Positions 54,640 through 63,406 of a stretch of DNA of 64,000 nucleotides are shown piece by piece; within the stretch, counting starts at the first letter, position 1, and each line of letters opens with the position of its first letter. The notes under the pieces were generated by a model, which made no database searches, was not told where the DNA came from, and saw nothing but the letters and a program-made list of their open reading frames with translations. The stretch is from an uncultured Eubacteriales bacterium (GTDB taxonomy: Bacteria; Bacillota; Clostridia; Christensenellales; Aristaeellaceae): contig ONCV01000001.1 in NCBI GenBank assembly GCA_900316415.1, positions 1 to 64,000 of the forward strand, written 5' to 3'. Position numbers and translations under genes: made by a program.

Positions 54640-55914
54640 ATGTACGAACAGGTACCGATTCAGCGAACGGTGTACGGACCGGGGGAAAACCTGCTGATCC
54701 TCGGCAGCGTCATGAAGCCGCCGAAGGAGCTGAAGGCCCTGCGGGGCAAGGCGCAGTGCGTCTACGCGGATCCGCCGTTCATGACGGGGGAGGCCTTCTC
54801 CCGGAAGCGGCCCTACGGGGAGAAGGGCTGGCGCAGGGGTTCCCCGAGCCTGACGATGGAAGGATACGCGGACCGCTTCCCCGATGAAAAGGAATACCTT
54901 CGCTTTCTTCGCCGGGTGATCTCGCTGGGGCGGGAGCTGCTGGGGGAGGAGGGCGTGTTCTGCCTGCATCTGGACTGGCGGATGTCTGCGCGGGGCCGCC
55001 TGCTCTGCGACCGGGTGTTCGGACCGGAGCGCTTTCTGAACGAGATCATCTGGGCCTATGAGAGCGGGGGAAGAAGCAAGAAAAGCTTCCCGCGCAAGCA
55101 TGAAACCATCCTGATGTACGCGAAGGGACCGGGATACCGGTTCGACCTGTCCCGGGTGCCGCTGAAGCGGCAGGGAAACCGGAAAAACCATATGGCCCGG
55201 GGCGTGGACGAGAACGGCCGGACCTATTCCAGCATTACCTCCCACGGGAAGGAATACCGATATTACGATGATGAGCCGGTGTATCCGGGGGATGTGTGGA
55301 CGGATATCGGCTTTCTGCAGCAGAAGGATCCGGAGCGGACGGGATATCCCACCCAGAAGCCCCTGAAGCTGCTGGACCGGCTGCTGCGGCCGGTGGTGCG
55401 GGAAGGGGATCTGGTGGTGGATTTCTGCTGCGGAAGCGGCACGGCGCTGGAGGCGGCGGAACGGCTGGGCTGCCGGTACGCGGGGATGGACACCTGCCCG
55501 GAGGCGCTGGCGGTCTGCCAGAGCCGGCTGAAGGCGGAAAACCTGACCGTGGTCTGCCCGACGGCGGAGGAGCCGGCGCCCGCCCTGACGGAATATGACC
55601 CCGGAGCCGGCCGGCTGTGGATGCGGGGGCTGGAGCTGCCGGGCGATCTCTGGCCGGAACGGGTTCCCCCGGAGGACCGGATCGAGGCCTGGGAGACCGG
55701 TCGGATTCAGGGAACGGAATTCCGGACGGAGGCGCGGTATCAGCGGTCCTTCCGGTATCCCGCGCTGGTGGATTCCCTGGCCTGGCCGGAGGGCCGGGAG
55801 CTGCCGGATCTGATGTTCACGGATGCCTCCGGAGCCCGCCGGGCGTATCGCTGGACGGAGCCGCCCCGGAGCGGCGGGGAGAATTCCGGAGAACGGGAGG
55901 GGGAAAACGCATGA
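54640..55914 (+). CDS. Orphan DNA adenine/cytosine-N4 methyltransferase
   Basis: 424 residues. Motif IV is DPPF (44-47), and the AdoMet-binding motif I, DFCCGSGTALEAA (from 261), comes after it, the beta-class order of the N6_N4_Mtase family. DIGFLQQKDPERTGYPTQKPLKLLDRLL precedes motif I, as usual. The last 110 residues lack known motifs and could hold target recognition. No restriction gene is adjacent, so it is an orphan methylase, perhaps regulatory. Its stop overlaps the start of the sensory lipoprotein (ATGA). Confidence 0.87.
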   Translation: MYEQVPIQRTVYGPGENLLILGSVMKPPKELKALRGKAQCVYADPPFMTGEAFSRKRPYGEKGWRRGSPSLTMEGYADRFPDEKEYLRFLRRVISLGRELLGEEGVFCLHLDWRMSARGRLLCDRVFGPERFLNEIIWAYESGGRSKKSFPRKHETILMYAKGPGYRFDLSRVPLKRQGNRKNHMARGVDENGRTYSSITSHGKEYRYYDDEPVYPGDVWTDIGFLQQKDPERTGYPTQKPLKLLDRLLRPVVREGDLVVDFCCGSGTALEAAERLGCRYAGMDTCPEALAVCQSRLKAENLTVVCPTAEEPAPALTEYDPGAGRLWMRGLELPGDLWPERVPPEDRIEAWETGRIQGTEFRTEARYQRSFRYPALVDSLAWPEGRELPDLMFTDASGARRAYRWTEPPRSGGENSGEREGENA

Positions 55915-56894
55915 AGGGAAAGATCCGCCTGGCCGCGCTGCTGCTGGCGCTGCTGGGGCTGCTGTGCGCCTGCGGCGCCCGGGAGGAGGAAACCCGGGAG
56001 CAGGGGGAGCCGTCCCTGCTGCTGGGCTTCAGCCAGCTGGGCTCCGAGAGCTCCTGGCGCATCGGAAACACCCGGGATATTGAACAGAAGGCGGAAGAAT
56101 ATGGCATCGGCCTGATGATGGAAAACGCGAACCAGAAGCAGGAAAACCAGATCGCCGCCCTGCGGAGCTTCATCGCCTATCGGGTGGACGTGATCGCCTT
56201 CTCCCCCATCGTGGAGGAGGGCTGGGACCATGTGCTGAAGGAGGCCCGGCAGGCCGGGATCCCCGTGATCCTGGTGGACCGGGACATCGTGACGGAGGAG
56301 CAGGACCTGTACGTCTGCAAGATCGGGGCGGATTTCTATCAGGAGGGGTTCCAGGCCGGGGAATACCTGCGGCGGAAGGCGGACACCCTGGGAAAGGAGA
56401 AGCTCCGGATCGTGGAGATCACGGGAACGGAGGACTCCACCCCCATGCGGCAGCGGCAGGCGGGCTTCCGGGACGCTATCGCGGGGGATGAACGGCTGGA
56501 GATGCTGGAGAGCGTGAACGGCGATTTCCTGATCAGCCGCGGCGCCGAGTGCATGCGGTACCTGCTGGAAAAATACGGGGACGGAATCGACGTGGTCTAC
56601 AGTCACAACGATGAGATGACCCTGGGCGCGCTGCCGGAAATCGAGCGGGCGGGCTTTGTTCCCGGAAAGGATCTGGTGATCATCTCCATTGACGGCGGAC
56701 AGAAGGCCATCGACATCCTGAAGGAAGGAAAGATCAACTGCATTGTGGAATGCACCCCCATGCTGGGCTCCACCCTGATGGAAACGGCGCTGGCCCTGAA
56801 GCGGGGGGAAACGGTGGAAAGGGAGACGCATCCCGTGGAAAAGGTTTTCAGCGACGAGCAGGATCTGAGCAGCCTGCCGCCCCGGGGATACTGA
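55911..56894 (+). CDS. Sugar-binding lipoprotein, probable ligand sensor for YesMN
   Basis: 327 residues. A lipoprotein signal ends in LLCACG. The rest is a ribose/galactose-type periplasmic-binding fold (Peripla_BP_4): LLLGFSQLGSESSWRIGNTRD, VDVIAFSPIVEEGWDHVLKEA, IPVILVDRDI and VVYSHNDEMTLGALPEIERAG. It shares this fold with the importer's own binding protein at 59.8 kb but is placed directly before a YesM-type kinase, an arrangement in which the lipoprotein reports ligand to the kinase. The ATG at 55911 overlaps the methyltransferase stop. Confidence 0.87.
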   Translation: MKGKIRLAALLLALLGLLCACGAREEETREQGEPSLLLGFSQLGSESSWRIGNTRDIEQKAEEYGIGLMMENANQKQENQIAALRSFIAYRVDVIAFSPIVEEGWDHVLKEARQAGIPVILVDRDIVTEEQDLYVCKIGADFYQEGFQAGEYLRRKADTLGKEKLRIVEITGTEDSTPMRQRQAGFRDAIAGDERLEMLESVNGDFLISRGAECMRYLLEKYGDGIDVVYSHNDEMTLGALPEIERAGFVPGKDLVIISIDGGQKAIDILKEGKINCIVECTPMLGSTLMETALALKRGETVERETHPVEKVFSDEQDLSSLPPRGY

Positions 56895-56895
56895 C

Positions 56896-58365
56896 ATGAA
56901 GCAGGGAAGGGAAAAAAGCCTGATCGGGCGGATTGCCCGGATGAGCCGGATTCAGACGGGCATCCTGCTGGTGCCCGTGGTGGTCAGCCTGGCCATGATG
57001 CTGCTGTTTTCCGGCAGGTACACCCGGAGCATTCAGCGGATGGAAGCGGTGGCGCGGCTGAAGCCGGTGGTGGCGGAGGAGATTCCCGAGGGGGTCTGGC
57101 AGGTCATCAGCGGCCGGGAGGCGCCGGAGGAGAGCAGCGTATACGCGGACATTCAGACGGTGCAGGAGACGCTGCGGCAGATCACGGCGGAAGCGGGGAA
57201 CCCGAACCGCCTGGAGCCGGTGGTGACGGGGCGGACCATGGATACCCTGAGCCAGTATGTGGATCAGGTGTGGGACAACATCCGGGAAAACCGGCCCGTG
57301 GTGGAGAGTGAGCGGATTCTCGAGGAGATCCGGAGCGTGGCCGCCCTGGCGGAGAGCATGATGAACCACTACATCACCCAGGAGATCGGGGTGGCGGCCC
57401 GCATGAGCGGCGTGCTGCACCGGGTGGTGCTGGGGACGGCCGGAGCGGAGCTCCTGCTGCTGCTGGCGGGCCTGGTGATGATCCGCCGGGCCAGCCGGCA
57501 GACCGAGATCTTTGTGCGCCAGCCCATTCAGGCGCTGGAGAGCGGCACGGAGCGGCTGGCGGGCGGGGACATGACGACCCGGATCCCCCAGACGGACGTG
57601 GTGGAGCTGAAGAAGCTGACTGATCAGGTCAACGGAATGGCGGACAACCTGGAAAGCACCATGCGCCAGAACGTGCGGGACGCGAAAAACCTGAAGAAGG
57701 CGGAGCTGCGCACGCTGCAGGCCCAGATCAACCCGCACTTCCTGTACAATACGCTGGATGCCATCGTCTGGAAGGCGGAGGTGGGGGATCAGAAGGAGGT
57801 CATTCACCTGACCAGCGCCCTGAGCGATTTCTTCCGCATCAGCCTGTCCTCCGGCGCGGACTGGATTCCCATCAGCCAGGAGCGGAAGCATATCGCCGGC
57901 TATCTGAGCATCCAGCAGACCCGGTACCGGGATATCCTGAAGTATGAAATCGATATTCCGGAGGAGATCGGGGAGTTCTATATTCTCAAGCTGCTGCTGC
58001 AGCCCCTGGTGGAGAACGCGCTGTATCACGGGATCAAGAATACCCGGGGCGGCGGACTGATCCGGGTGCAGGGCCGGAAGGAAGGCGGCATGCTGATGTT
58101 CCGGGTCTCGGACACGGGACGGGGCATGGACGCGGAAACGCTGCGGCAGCTGAAGGCCCGGATGGCGGAGGGACAGCCCTCCGTCGCCAGCGGAAGCGGC
58201 GGTTTCGGGCTGGTGAATGTCAATCTGCGGATCCGGCTGTACTACAACCAGCAGGAGGGTCTGCAGCTGGAAAGCGGGCCCGGCGGGACCACGGTGTCCT
58301 TCCGGGTGCCCTGCAGAACGAGGGAGGAGCTGACGGACGATGATCAGGGTGTTTCTGGTGGATGA
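56896..58365 (+). CDS. YesM-type sensor histidine kinase
   Basis: 489 residues. A membrane helix near 20-40, an extracellular sensor of about 130 residues, and a second helix (about 175-195) lead into a HAMP domain (about 200-250). His281 in INPHFLYNTLDA is the phospho-acceptor of the LytS/YesM group. The HATPase domain has LLLQPLVENALYHGI and the G-rich GSGGFGLVNVNLRIRLYY. It starts one base after the lipoprotein stop and overlaps the regulator gene by 26 bp. Confidence 0.94.
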   Translation: MKQGREKSLIGRIARMSRIQTGILLVPVVVSLAMMLLFSGRYTRSIQRMEAVARLKPVVAEEIPEGVWQVISGREAPEESSVYADIQTVQETLRQITAEAGNPNRLEPVVTGRTMDTLSQYVDQVWDNIRENRPVVESERILEEIRSVAALAESMMNHYITQEIGVAARMSGVLHRVVLGTAGAELLLLLAGLVMIRRASRQTEIFVRQPIQALESGTERLAGGDMTTRIPQTDVVELKKLTDQVNGMADNLESTMRQNVRDAKNLKKAELRTLQAQINPHFLYNTLDAIVWKAEVGDQKEVIHLTSALSDFFRISLSSGADWIPISQERKHIAGYLSIQQTRYRDILKYEIDIPEEIGEFYILKLLLQPLVENALYHGIKNTRGGGLIRVQGRKEGGMLMFRVSDTGRGMDAETLRQLKARMAEGQPSVASGSGGFGLVNVNLRIRLYYNQQEGLQLESGPGGTTVSFRVPCRTREELTDDDQGVSGG

Positions 58366-59602
58366 CGAGATCGTCATTCGGGAGGGAATCCGGGCGTCCT
58401 TTCCCTGGGACAGCACGGAGTATTCCCTGGTGGGAGAGGCGCCGGACGGGGAAGTGGCCCTGCCCATGATTCGGGATACGAATCCGGATATCCTGATTAC
58501 GGATATCCGCATGCCCTTCATGGACGGCATGGAGCTCTGCCGGATCGTCCGGAGCCAGATGCCCTGGATCGGGATCATCATCCTGAGCGGATACGATGAA
58601 TTCGAGTATGCCCGCCAGGGCATTCAACTGGGGGTTAAGGAGTATCTGCTCAAGCCCATCACCGCGGAGGAACTGCGCCGGGTGCTGGACCGGGTGAGCG
58701 CCCAGCTGACGGAGGAGCGGCGGAACCGGGAGCGCAGCGAGCGCCTGCGCCAGCGGATGGAAGGAACGAACCTGTTCCTGCGGGAAAGGCTGCTTACCGC
58801 CCTGTATTCCGAGGATACGACGGAGACGGACGCGGAGAAGACCCTGCAGGAGCTGCGGAACATGGGCATCCAGGCCCAGTCCGCCCGGTACGCGGTGATC
58901 GACGCGGCCTTCCATCCGGTGAAGACGGGCTATGAGGTGCTGACGGAGCTGGCGGAATCCAGCGGCGGCGCGGTGCTGGCCTCCCCCTGCCGGACCGGCT
59001 CCCGGCTGCTGGTGCTCGGGGACAGCGAAGCGGACACCGAGGAGCGGGCGTATGCCTTCGCGGCCTCCAGCGCCCAGGATCTGGAGCGGTCCGGCTGCAC
59101 GGAGATCCGGATCAGCATCGGGGAAATCGTGGACAGCCCCGGGGGCATCCTGCGGAGCCTGCAGACGGCCCGGCACCTGCGCCACGCGCTGGCTGAGCAG
59201 GAGCGGGGCGGCACGGTGATCGTGGGCGTGCGGGAGGTCGGGGAGCTTCCCAGCGAGAAGAAGACCCTGAGCGTGGTGAACGAGGCGAAATTCTTCCTCT
59301 CCCAGCATTTTACGGATCCGAACCTGATGCTGCAGGATGTGGCCCGGGCCGTGGGCATGAGCAACAGCCGGTTTTCCACGGTCTTTGCCCAGCAGAGCGG
59401 AAAGACCTTCACGGAGTATCTGACGGGGCTGCGGCTGAACCGGGCGAAGGAGCTGCTGCGGGAGACGGACCGGAGGTCCTCGGAGATCGCCTTCGAGGTG
59501 GGCTATAACGACGCGCATTACTTCAGCTACCTGTTCAAGAAGAGCGTGGGCATGACGCCGGGCGAGTACCGCAGCGAAGGGAAAGATAATCCACCGGATT
59601 AA
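58340..59602 (+). CDS. YesN-type response regulator with AraC DNA-binding domain
   Basis: 420 residues. The receiver domain has VFLVDDE, phospho-acceptor Asp55 in LITDIRMP and Lys in EYLLKPI. A linker domain (about 140-300) follows. The C-terminal AraC/XylS HTH pair (about 315-415) includes MLQDVARAVGMSNSRFSTVFAQ and IAFEVGYNDAHYFSYLFKK. It likely activates the importer operon that begins 155 bp downstream through the TTCGAA inverted repeat. Confidence 0.94.
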   Translation: MIRVFLVDDEIVIREGIRASFPWDSTEYSLVGEAPDGEVALPMIRDTNPDILITDIRMPFMDGMELCRIVRSQMPWIGIIILSGYDEFEYARQGIQLGVKEYLLKPITAEELRRVLDRVSAQLTEERRNRERSERLRQRMEGTNLFLRERLLTALYSEDTTETDAEKTLQELRNMGIQAQSARYAVIDAAFHPVKTGYEVLTELAESSGGAVLASPCRTGSRLLVLGDSEADTEERAYAFAASSAQDLERSGCTEIRISIGEIVDSPGGILRSLQTARHLRHALAEQERGGTVIVGVREVGELPSEKKTLSVVNEAKFFLSQHFTDPNLMLQDVARAVGMSNSRFSTVFAQQSGKTFTEYLTGLRLNRAKELLRETDRRSSEIAFEVGYNDAHYFSYLFKKSVGMTPGEYRSEGKDNPPD

Positions 59603-59648
59603 AAAAATAACGAACTTTTTATCCGCCTCCCCGGAAAAAGCGGAAACA

Positions 59649-59696
59649 AATTCGAACCGGGGAAGAAGATTCGTGCATTTCATTTTTGTTCGAATT
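59649..59696. promoter_or_regulatory. Probable YesN binding site, TTCGAA inverted repeat
   Basis: AATTCGAAC (59649-59657) and GTTCGAATT (59688-59696) are perfect 9-bp inverted arms, each centred on TTCGAA, with centres 39 bp apart. They lie just before the likely -10 of the importer operon. Confidence 0.6.
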
Positions 59697-59700
59697 GGGA

Positions 59701-59706
59701 TAAAAT
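59701..59706 (+). promoter_or_regulatory. Possible -10 box of the importer operon
   Basis: TAAAAT preceded by GGGA. No good -35 is found at 16-18 bp, which is common for activator-dependent promoters. Confidence 0.4.
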
Positions 59707-59757
59707 CAGCCTAAAGAAACCGAAGAGGGTTTCATAGAGAAAGGGAGGAACGATTCC

Positions 59758-60708
59758 ATGAAGAAACTGATTGCACTGCTTCTGACGCTGGCGATGTGCC
59801 TGGGCATGGTCGCGATGGCGAACGCGGATGACCTGATCAAGGTCGGTGTGGTGAACAATCCCCCGTCCGAGTCCGGATACCGGGCTGCCAACGTGGCGGA
59901 CTTTGAGTCCGTCTTTACCGCCGAGAACGGCTTTGAGATGACCCCCTTCTACAGCCTGAAGAATGACGAACAGCTGCAGGCCGCCCAGGGCTTCATCACC
60001 GATGGCGTGGACGTGCTGCTGATCTCCGCCGCGGAGACCACCGGCTGGGACGAAGTCCTGACCGCCGCCAAGGAAGCCGGCATCAAGGTGTATCTGTTTG
60101 ACCGGATGATCGATGTTCCCGAAGACCTGTACGAAGCCGCTGTGGTTTCCGACATGGCCAAGGAAGGCGAGACCGCTGTGACCTGGCTGAAGGATCAGGG
60201 ACTGGCGGAGTACAACGTGATCCATATTCAGGGCGCCATGGGTTCCGATGCGCAGATCGGCCGGACCGGCGCGCTGGACGCGGAGTTCGAAGCGGGCACC
60301 ATGAAGAAGGTGGCCCAGCAGACCGCGACCTGGGATGAAGCGGAAGCCAAGAAGATCGTGGAGTCCGTCATCAACAGCGGCGAGGACTTCAACGTGATCT
60401 ACGCCGAGAATGACGGCATGGCCAAGGGCGCTGTGGCGGCCCTGGACGAGAACGGCATCACCCACGGCGTGGACGGCAAGGTCGTTGTGATGGGCTTTGA
60501 CTGCAACAAGTGGGCGCTGAAGGAACTGAAGGCCGGCAACTGGAACTACGATGGACAGTGCAGCCCCTTCCAGGCGCAGATCATCGCGGACCTGATCAAG
60601 AGCGGCGAGACCCCCGCGGAGAAGAAGATCATCAACGAGGAGAAGGGCTTCGATGCGAAGACCATCACCGATGATGACATCGCGACCTATGGCCTGGGCG
60701 AGGATTAA
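59758..60708 (+). CDS. Sugar ABC transporter substrate-binding protein (YtfQ/RbsB type)
   Basis: 316 residues with a signal peptide (cleavage near ANADD). Peripla_BP_4 fold: VNNPPSESGYRAANVADFESVF, DVLLISAAETTGWDEVLTAAK, KVYLFDRM and AENDGMAKGAVAALDE. The combination with an RbsA-type double ATPase and two RbsC-type permeases is the galactofuranose (YtfQRT-YjfF) arrangement. The ligand is therefore probably a pentose or hexose furanose, but this is not certain. No lipobox. A terminator separates it from the ATPase gene. Confidence 0.9.
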   Translation: MKKLIALLLTLAMCLGMVAMANADDLIKVGVVNNPPSESGYRAANVADFESVFTAENGFEMTPFYSLKNDEQLQAAQGFITDGVDVLLISAAETTGWDEVLTAAKEAGIKVYLFDRMIDVPEDLYEAAVVSDMAKEGETAVTWLKDQGLAEYNVIHIQGAMGSDAQIGRTGALDAEFEAGTMKKVAQQTATWDEAEAKKIVESVINSGEDFNVIYAENDGMAKGAVAALDENGITHGVDGKVVVMGFDCNKWALKELKAGNWNYDGQCSPFQAQIIADLIKSGETPAEKKIINEEKGFDAKTITDDDIATYGLGED

Positions 60709-60743
60709 TCAAGCCCGATGAACTGAACCTGAGGTAATTCAGC

Positions 60744-60791
60744 GCGGTGTGAGCCTGTGGATTTCCTTCCGCGGCTCACACCGCTTTTTTT
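60744..60791 (+). terminator. Terminator between binding protein and ATPase genes
   Basis: GCGGTGTGAGCC and GGCTCACACCGC arms, then seven T. Partial read-through would give more binding protein than ATPase. Confidence 0.9.
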
Positions 60792-60809
60792 CGGAAAGGA
60801 GCGGGCTGC

Positions 60810-62318
60810 ATGTCCAACGAGACCGTATTGACCATGCGGGGAATCTGTAAATCATTCCCCGGGGTGCGGGCGCTGCACCAGGTGGACTTCACCCTGCGCA
60901 AGGGGGAGATCCACGCCCTGATGGGGGAAAACGGCGCCGGAAAATCGACGCTGATCAAGGTGCTGACCGGTGTCTATGAAAAGGACAGCGGAAGCATCCG
61001 GGTGGAAGGCGCGGAAGGAGAGGCGAAAATCCATTCGCCGCAGGATGCGCAGAACGCCGGCATCAGTACGGTGTATCAGGAGATCACCCTGTGCCCGAAC
61101 CTGACCGTGGCGGAGAACATGTATATCGGGCGGGGAACGGGACGGTGGGTGAACCGGAAGGAGAACGAGCGCAGGGCGGGCGAAATCCTGAAGAACCTGG
61201 GCATTCCCGCCCGGCCGCGGCAGCAGCTGGGCTCCTGTTCCCTGGCGGTGCAGCAGATGGTCGCCATTGCCCGGGCCGTGGACATGCAGTGCAAGGTGCT
61301 GATTCTCGACGAGCCCACCTCCTCCCTGGATGACCGGGAGGTGCAGATGCTTTTCAGCCTGATGCGGGATCTGAAGAGCCGCGGCGTGGGCATCATCTTC
61401 GTGACCCACTTCCTGGAGCAGGTGTATGAGGTGTGCGACCGGATCACCGTGCTGCGGAACGGGGAGCTGGTCGGGGAATACGTGATCGAGGAGCTCCCCC
61501 AGGTGCAGCTGGTGGCGAAGATGATGGGCAAGGAGCTGGACGAGCTGGCGGATTTCTCCGGCGGAAGCAGCCGGGACGCGAACCGGGGCGAGGTGCTCTA
61601 CGAGGCGGAAGGCCTTTCGTCCTCCGCAGCCAGGCCGTTTGATTTCCGGATCCGGAAGGGGGAGGTCAACGGCTTCACGGGCCTGCTGGGCTCCGGACGC
61701 AGCGAAAGCGTCCGCGCCATTTTCGGGGCGGATCATGTGACCGGCGGCAAGGTGAAGATGCACGGGAAAGAGGTCCGGATCAACAAGCCGTATGCCGCCA
61801 TGAAGAACGGCATCGGCTATCTGGCCGAGGATCGGAAGCGGGACGGCATCATCGCGGAGCTGAGCGTGCGGGAGAACATGATCCTGGCGCTGCAGGTGAT
61901 GAAGGGTTTCTTCCGGCCGATCAGCCGGGCGGAGGCGGAAAAGTTCGCGGACGAGTACATCGCCGCCCTGAACATCAAGACCGCCAGCAAGGATACACCC
62001 GTCGGCTCCCTCAGCGGCGGCAACCAGCAGAAGGTGATCCTGGCCCGCTGGCTCCTGACCCATCCGGAGTACCTGATCCTGGATGAGCCCACCCGGGGCA
62101 TCGACGTGGGCACCAAGCTGGAAATCCAGAAGCTGGTGCTGAAGCTGGCGGAGGACAATGTCAGCGTGACCTTCATTTCCTCGGAGGTGGAGGAAATGCT
62201 GCGGACCTGCAGCCGGCTGATTGTCATGCGGGACCGGAACATTGTGGGCGAGCTGACCGGGGAGGACCTGAATCAGGCCCAGGTCATGAAAACGATCGCG
62301 GGAGGTGAAGCATCGTGA
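60810..62318 (+). CDS. Sugar ABC transporter ATPase (RbsA/MglA/YtfR type)
   Basis: 502 residues with two nucleotide-binding domains. The first has GENGAGKSTLIKVL, CSLAVQQMVAIARAV and VLILDEPTSSLDD. The second keeps the LSGGNQQKVILARWL signature and LILDEPTRGIDVGT, but its Walker A region (LLGSGRSESVRAIFG) is degenerate, as is normal for this family. The next gene starts with GTG overlapping its stop. Confidence 0.94.
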   Translation: MSNETVLTMRGICKSFPGVRALHQVDFTLRKGEIHALMGENGAGKSTLIKVLTGVYEKDSGSIRVEGAEGEAKIHSPQDAQNAGISTVYQEITLCPNLTVAENMYIGRGTGRWVNRKENERRAGEILKNLGIPARPRQQLGSCSLAVQQMVAIARAVDMQCKVLILDEPTSSLDDREVQMLFSLMRDLKSRGVGIIFVTHFLEQVYEVCDRITVLRNGELVGEYVIEELPQVQLVAKMMGKELDELADFSGGSSRDANRGEVLYEAEGLSSSAARPFDFRIRKGEVNGFTGLLGSGRSESVRAIFGADHVTGGKVKMHGKEVRINKPYAAMKNGIGYLAEDRKRDGIIAELSVRENMILALQVMKGFFRPISRAEAEKFADEYIAALNIKTASKDTPVGSLSGGNQQKVILARWLLTHPEYLILDEPTRGIDVGTKLEIQKLVLKLAEDNVSVTFISSEVEEMLRTCSRLIVMRDRNIVGELTGEDLNQAQVMKTIAGGEAS

Positions 62319-63406
62319 GCACCGGAGCAACAACCCGGAAACAGCGGGGCGGGCTGGGACAGCTGCTGATCCCGCTGATTGCCATCGGACTGCTGGTGGT
62401 TTTCAACCTGATCCGGGATCCCGGCTTCTTCAGCGTGGAAACCAAGCTGAACAACAACGGCAGCACCGTGCTGTCGGGCAACCTGATCAGCATTATCAAC
62501 GGCGCCAGCGAGCTGGCGATCCTGGCCATGGGCATGACGCTGGTGACCGCGGCCTGCGGCGGGCAGGATATTTCCGTCGGTGCGGCGGCGGCCATCGCGG
62601 GCAGCGTATTCGTCAAAATTATCCGCGGCGCGTCCCCGGTCACGGGCGGCACGGTGGTGCTGGCCTTCCTGGCGTGCTGCGCGGTGGCGGTGATCTTTGA
62701 CGCCTTCAACGGCACCCTGGTCTCCGTCTTCCGGATCCAGCCCATGATCGCGACCCTGATCCTGTACACCTGCGGCCGCTCCATCGCCTACTGGATCAAC
62801 GGCGGAGCCACCCCCACCATCGACAGCGCGATCACCGGGGCCATCGGCAGTTTCATCCCCGGCATCCCGGTGCCGACGCCGGTGCTGATTGTGGCCCTGA
62901 TGGCGCTCCTGTTCTCCCTGGTGTTCCGCTTCACCACCCTGGGGCTGTATACCCAGGCGGTGGGCATCAACCAGAGCGCGGCCCGGCTCATGGGCATCAA
63001 CACCACCTTCATCAAGCTGCTCAGCTTCATGGTGCTGGGCGTCTGCGTCTCCGTGGCGGGCACCATCGGCGTGTGCCGGCTGCAGCTGATCAACCATGAA
63101 ACCCTGCTGATCGACATCGAGATGGACACGATCCTGGCGGTCGCCATCGGCGGAAACAGCCTGGGAGGCGGAAAATTCAAAATCAGCGGCTCCATTCTCG
63201 GCGCCTATGTGATCCAGATGCTCACGATCACGCTCTATGCCATGAAGGTTTCCTCCACGGATGTGAAGGCCTACAAGGCCATCGTGATCATTCTGCTGGT
63301 CGTGATCGGATCCCCGGTGGTGAAGCGCTGGTTCGCGGGGATGATGGCGAGACGGCTGGCGGGCAGACGGCCCGCCGCGGCCGGGAAGGAGGCGCAGGTA
63401 CCGTGA
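62315..63406 (+). CDS. Sugar ABC transporter permease (RbsC/YtfT type)
   Basis: 363 residues with about eight membrane segments. The family motif ELAILAMGMTLVTAACGGQDISVGAAAAIAG and the late DTILAVAIGGNSLGGGKFKISGSILGA are present. The start is GTG at 62315 after GGGAGGTGAAG, overlapping the ATPase stop (GTGA). It pairs with the second permease that follows, forming the heterodimeric channel seen in galactofuranose importers. Confidence 0.94.
   Translation: MSTGATTRKQRGGLGQLLIPLIAIGLLVVFNLIRDPGFFSVETKLNNNGSTVLSGNLISIINGASELAILAMGMTLVTAACGGQDISVGAAAAIAGSVFVKIIRGASPVTGGTVVLAFLACCAVAVIFDAFNGTLVSVFRIQPMIATLILYTCGRSIAYWINGGATPTIDSAITGAIGSFIPGIPVPTPVLIVALMALLFSLVFRFTTLGLYTQAVGINQSAARLMGINTTFIKLLSFMVLGVCVSVAGTIGVCRLQLINHETLLIDIEMDTILAVAIGGNSLGGGKFKISGSILGAYVIQMLTITLYAMKVSSTDVKAYKAIVIILLVVIGSPVVKRWFAGMMARRLAGRRPAAAGKEAQVP

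Noticed and set aside
59688..59696. GTTCGAATT as the T-loop of a tRNA
   Set aside because: No acceptor, D or anticodon stem can be built around it; it is one arm of an inverted repeat.
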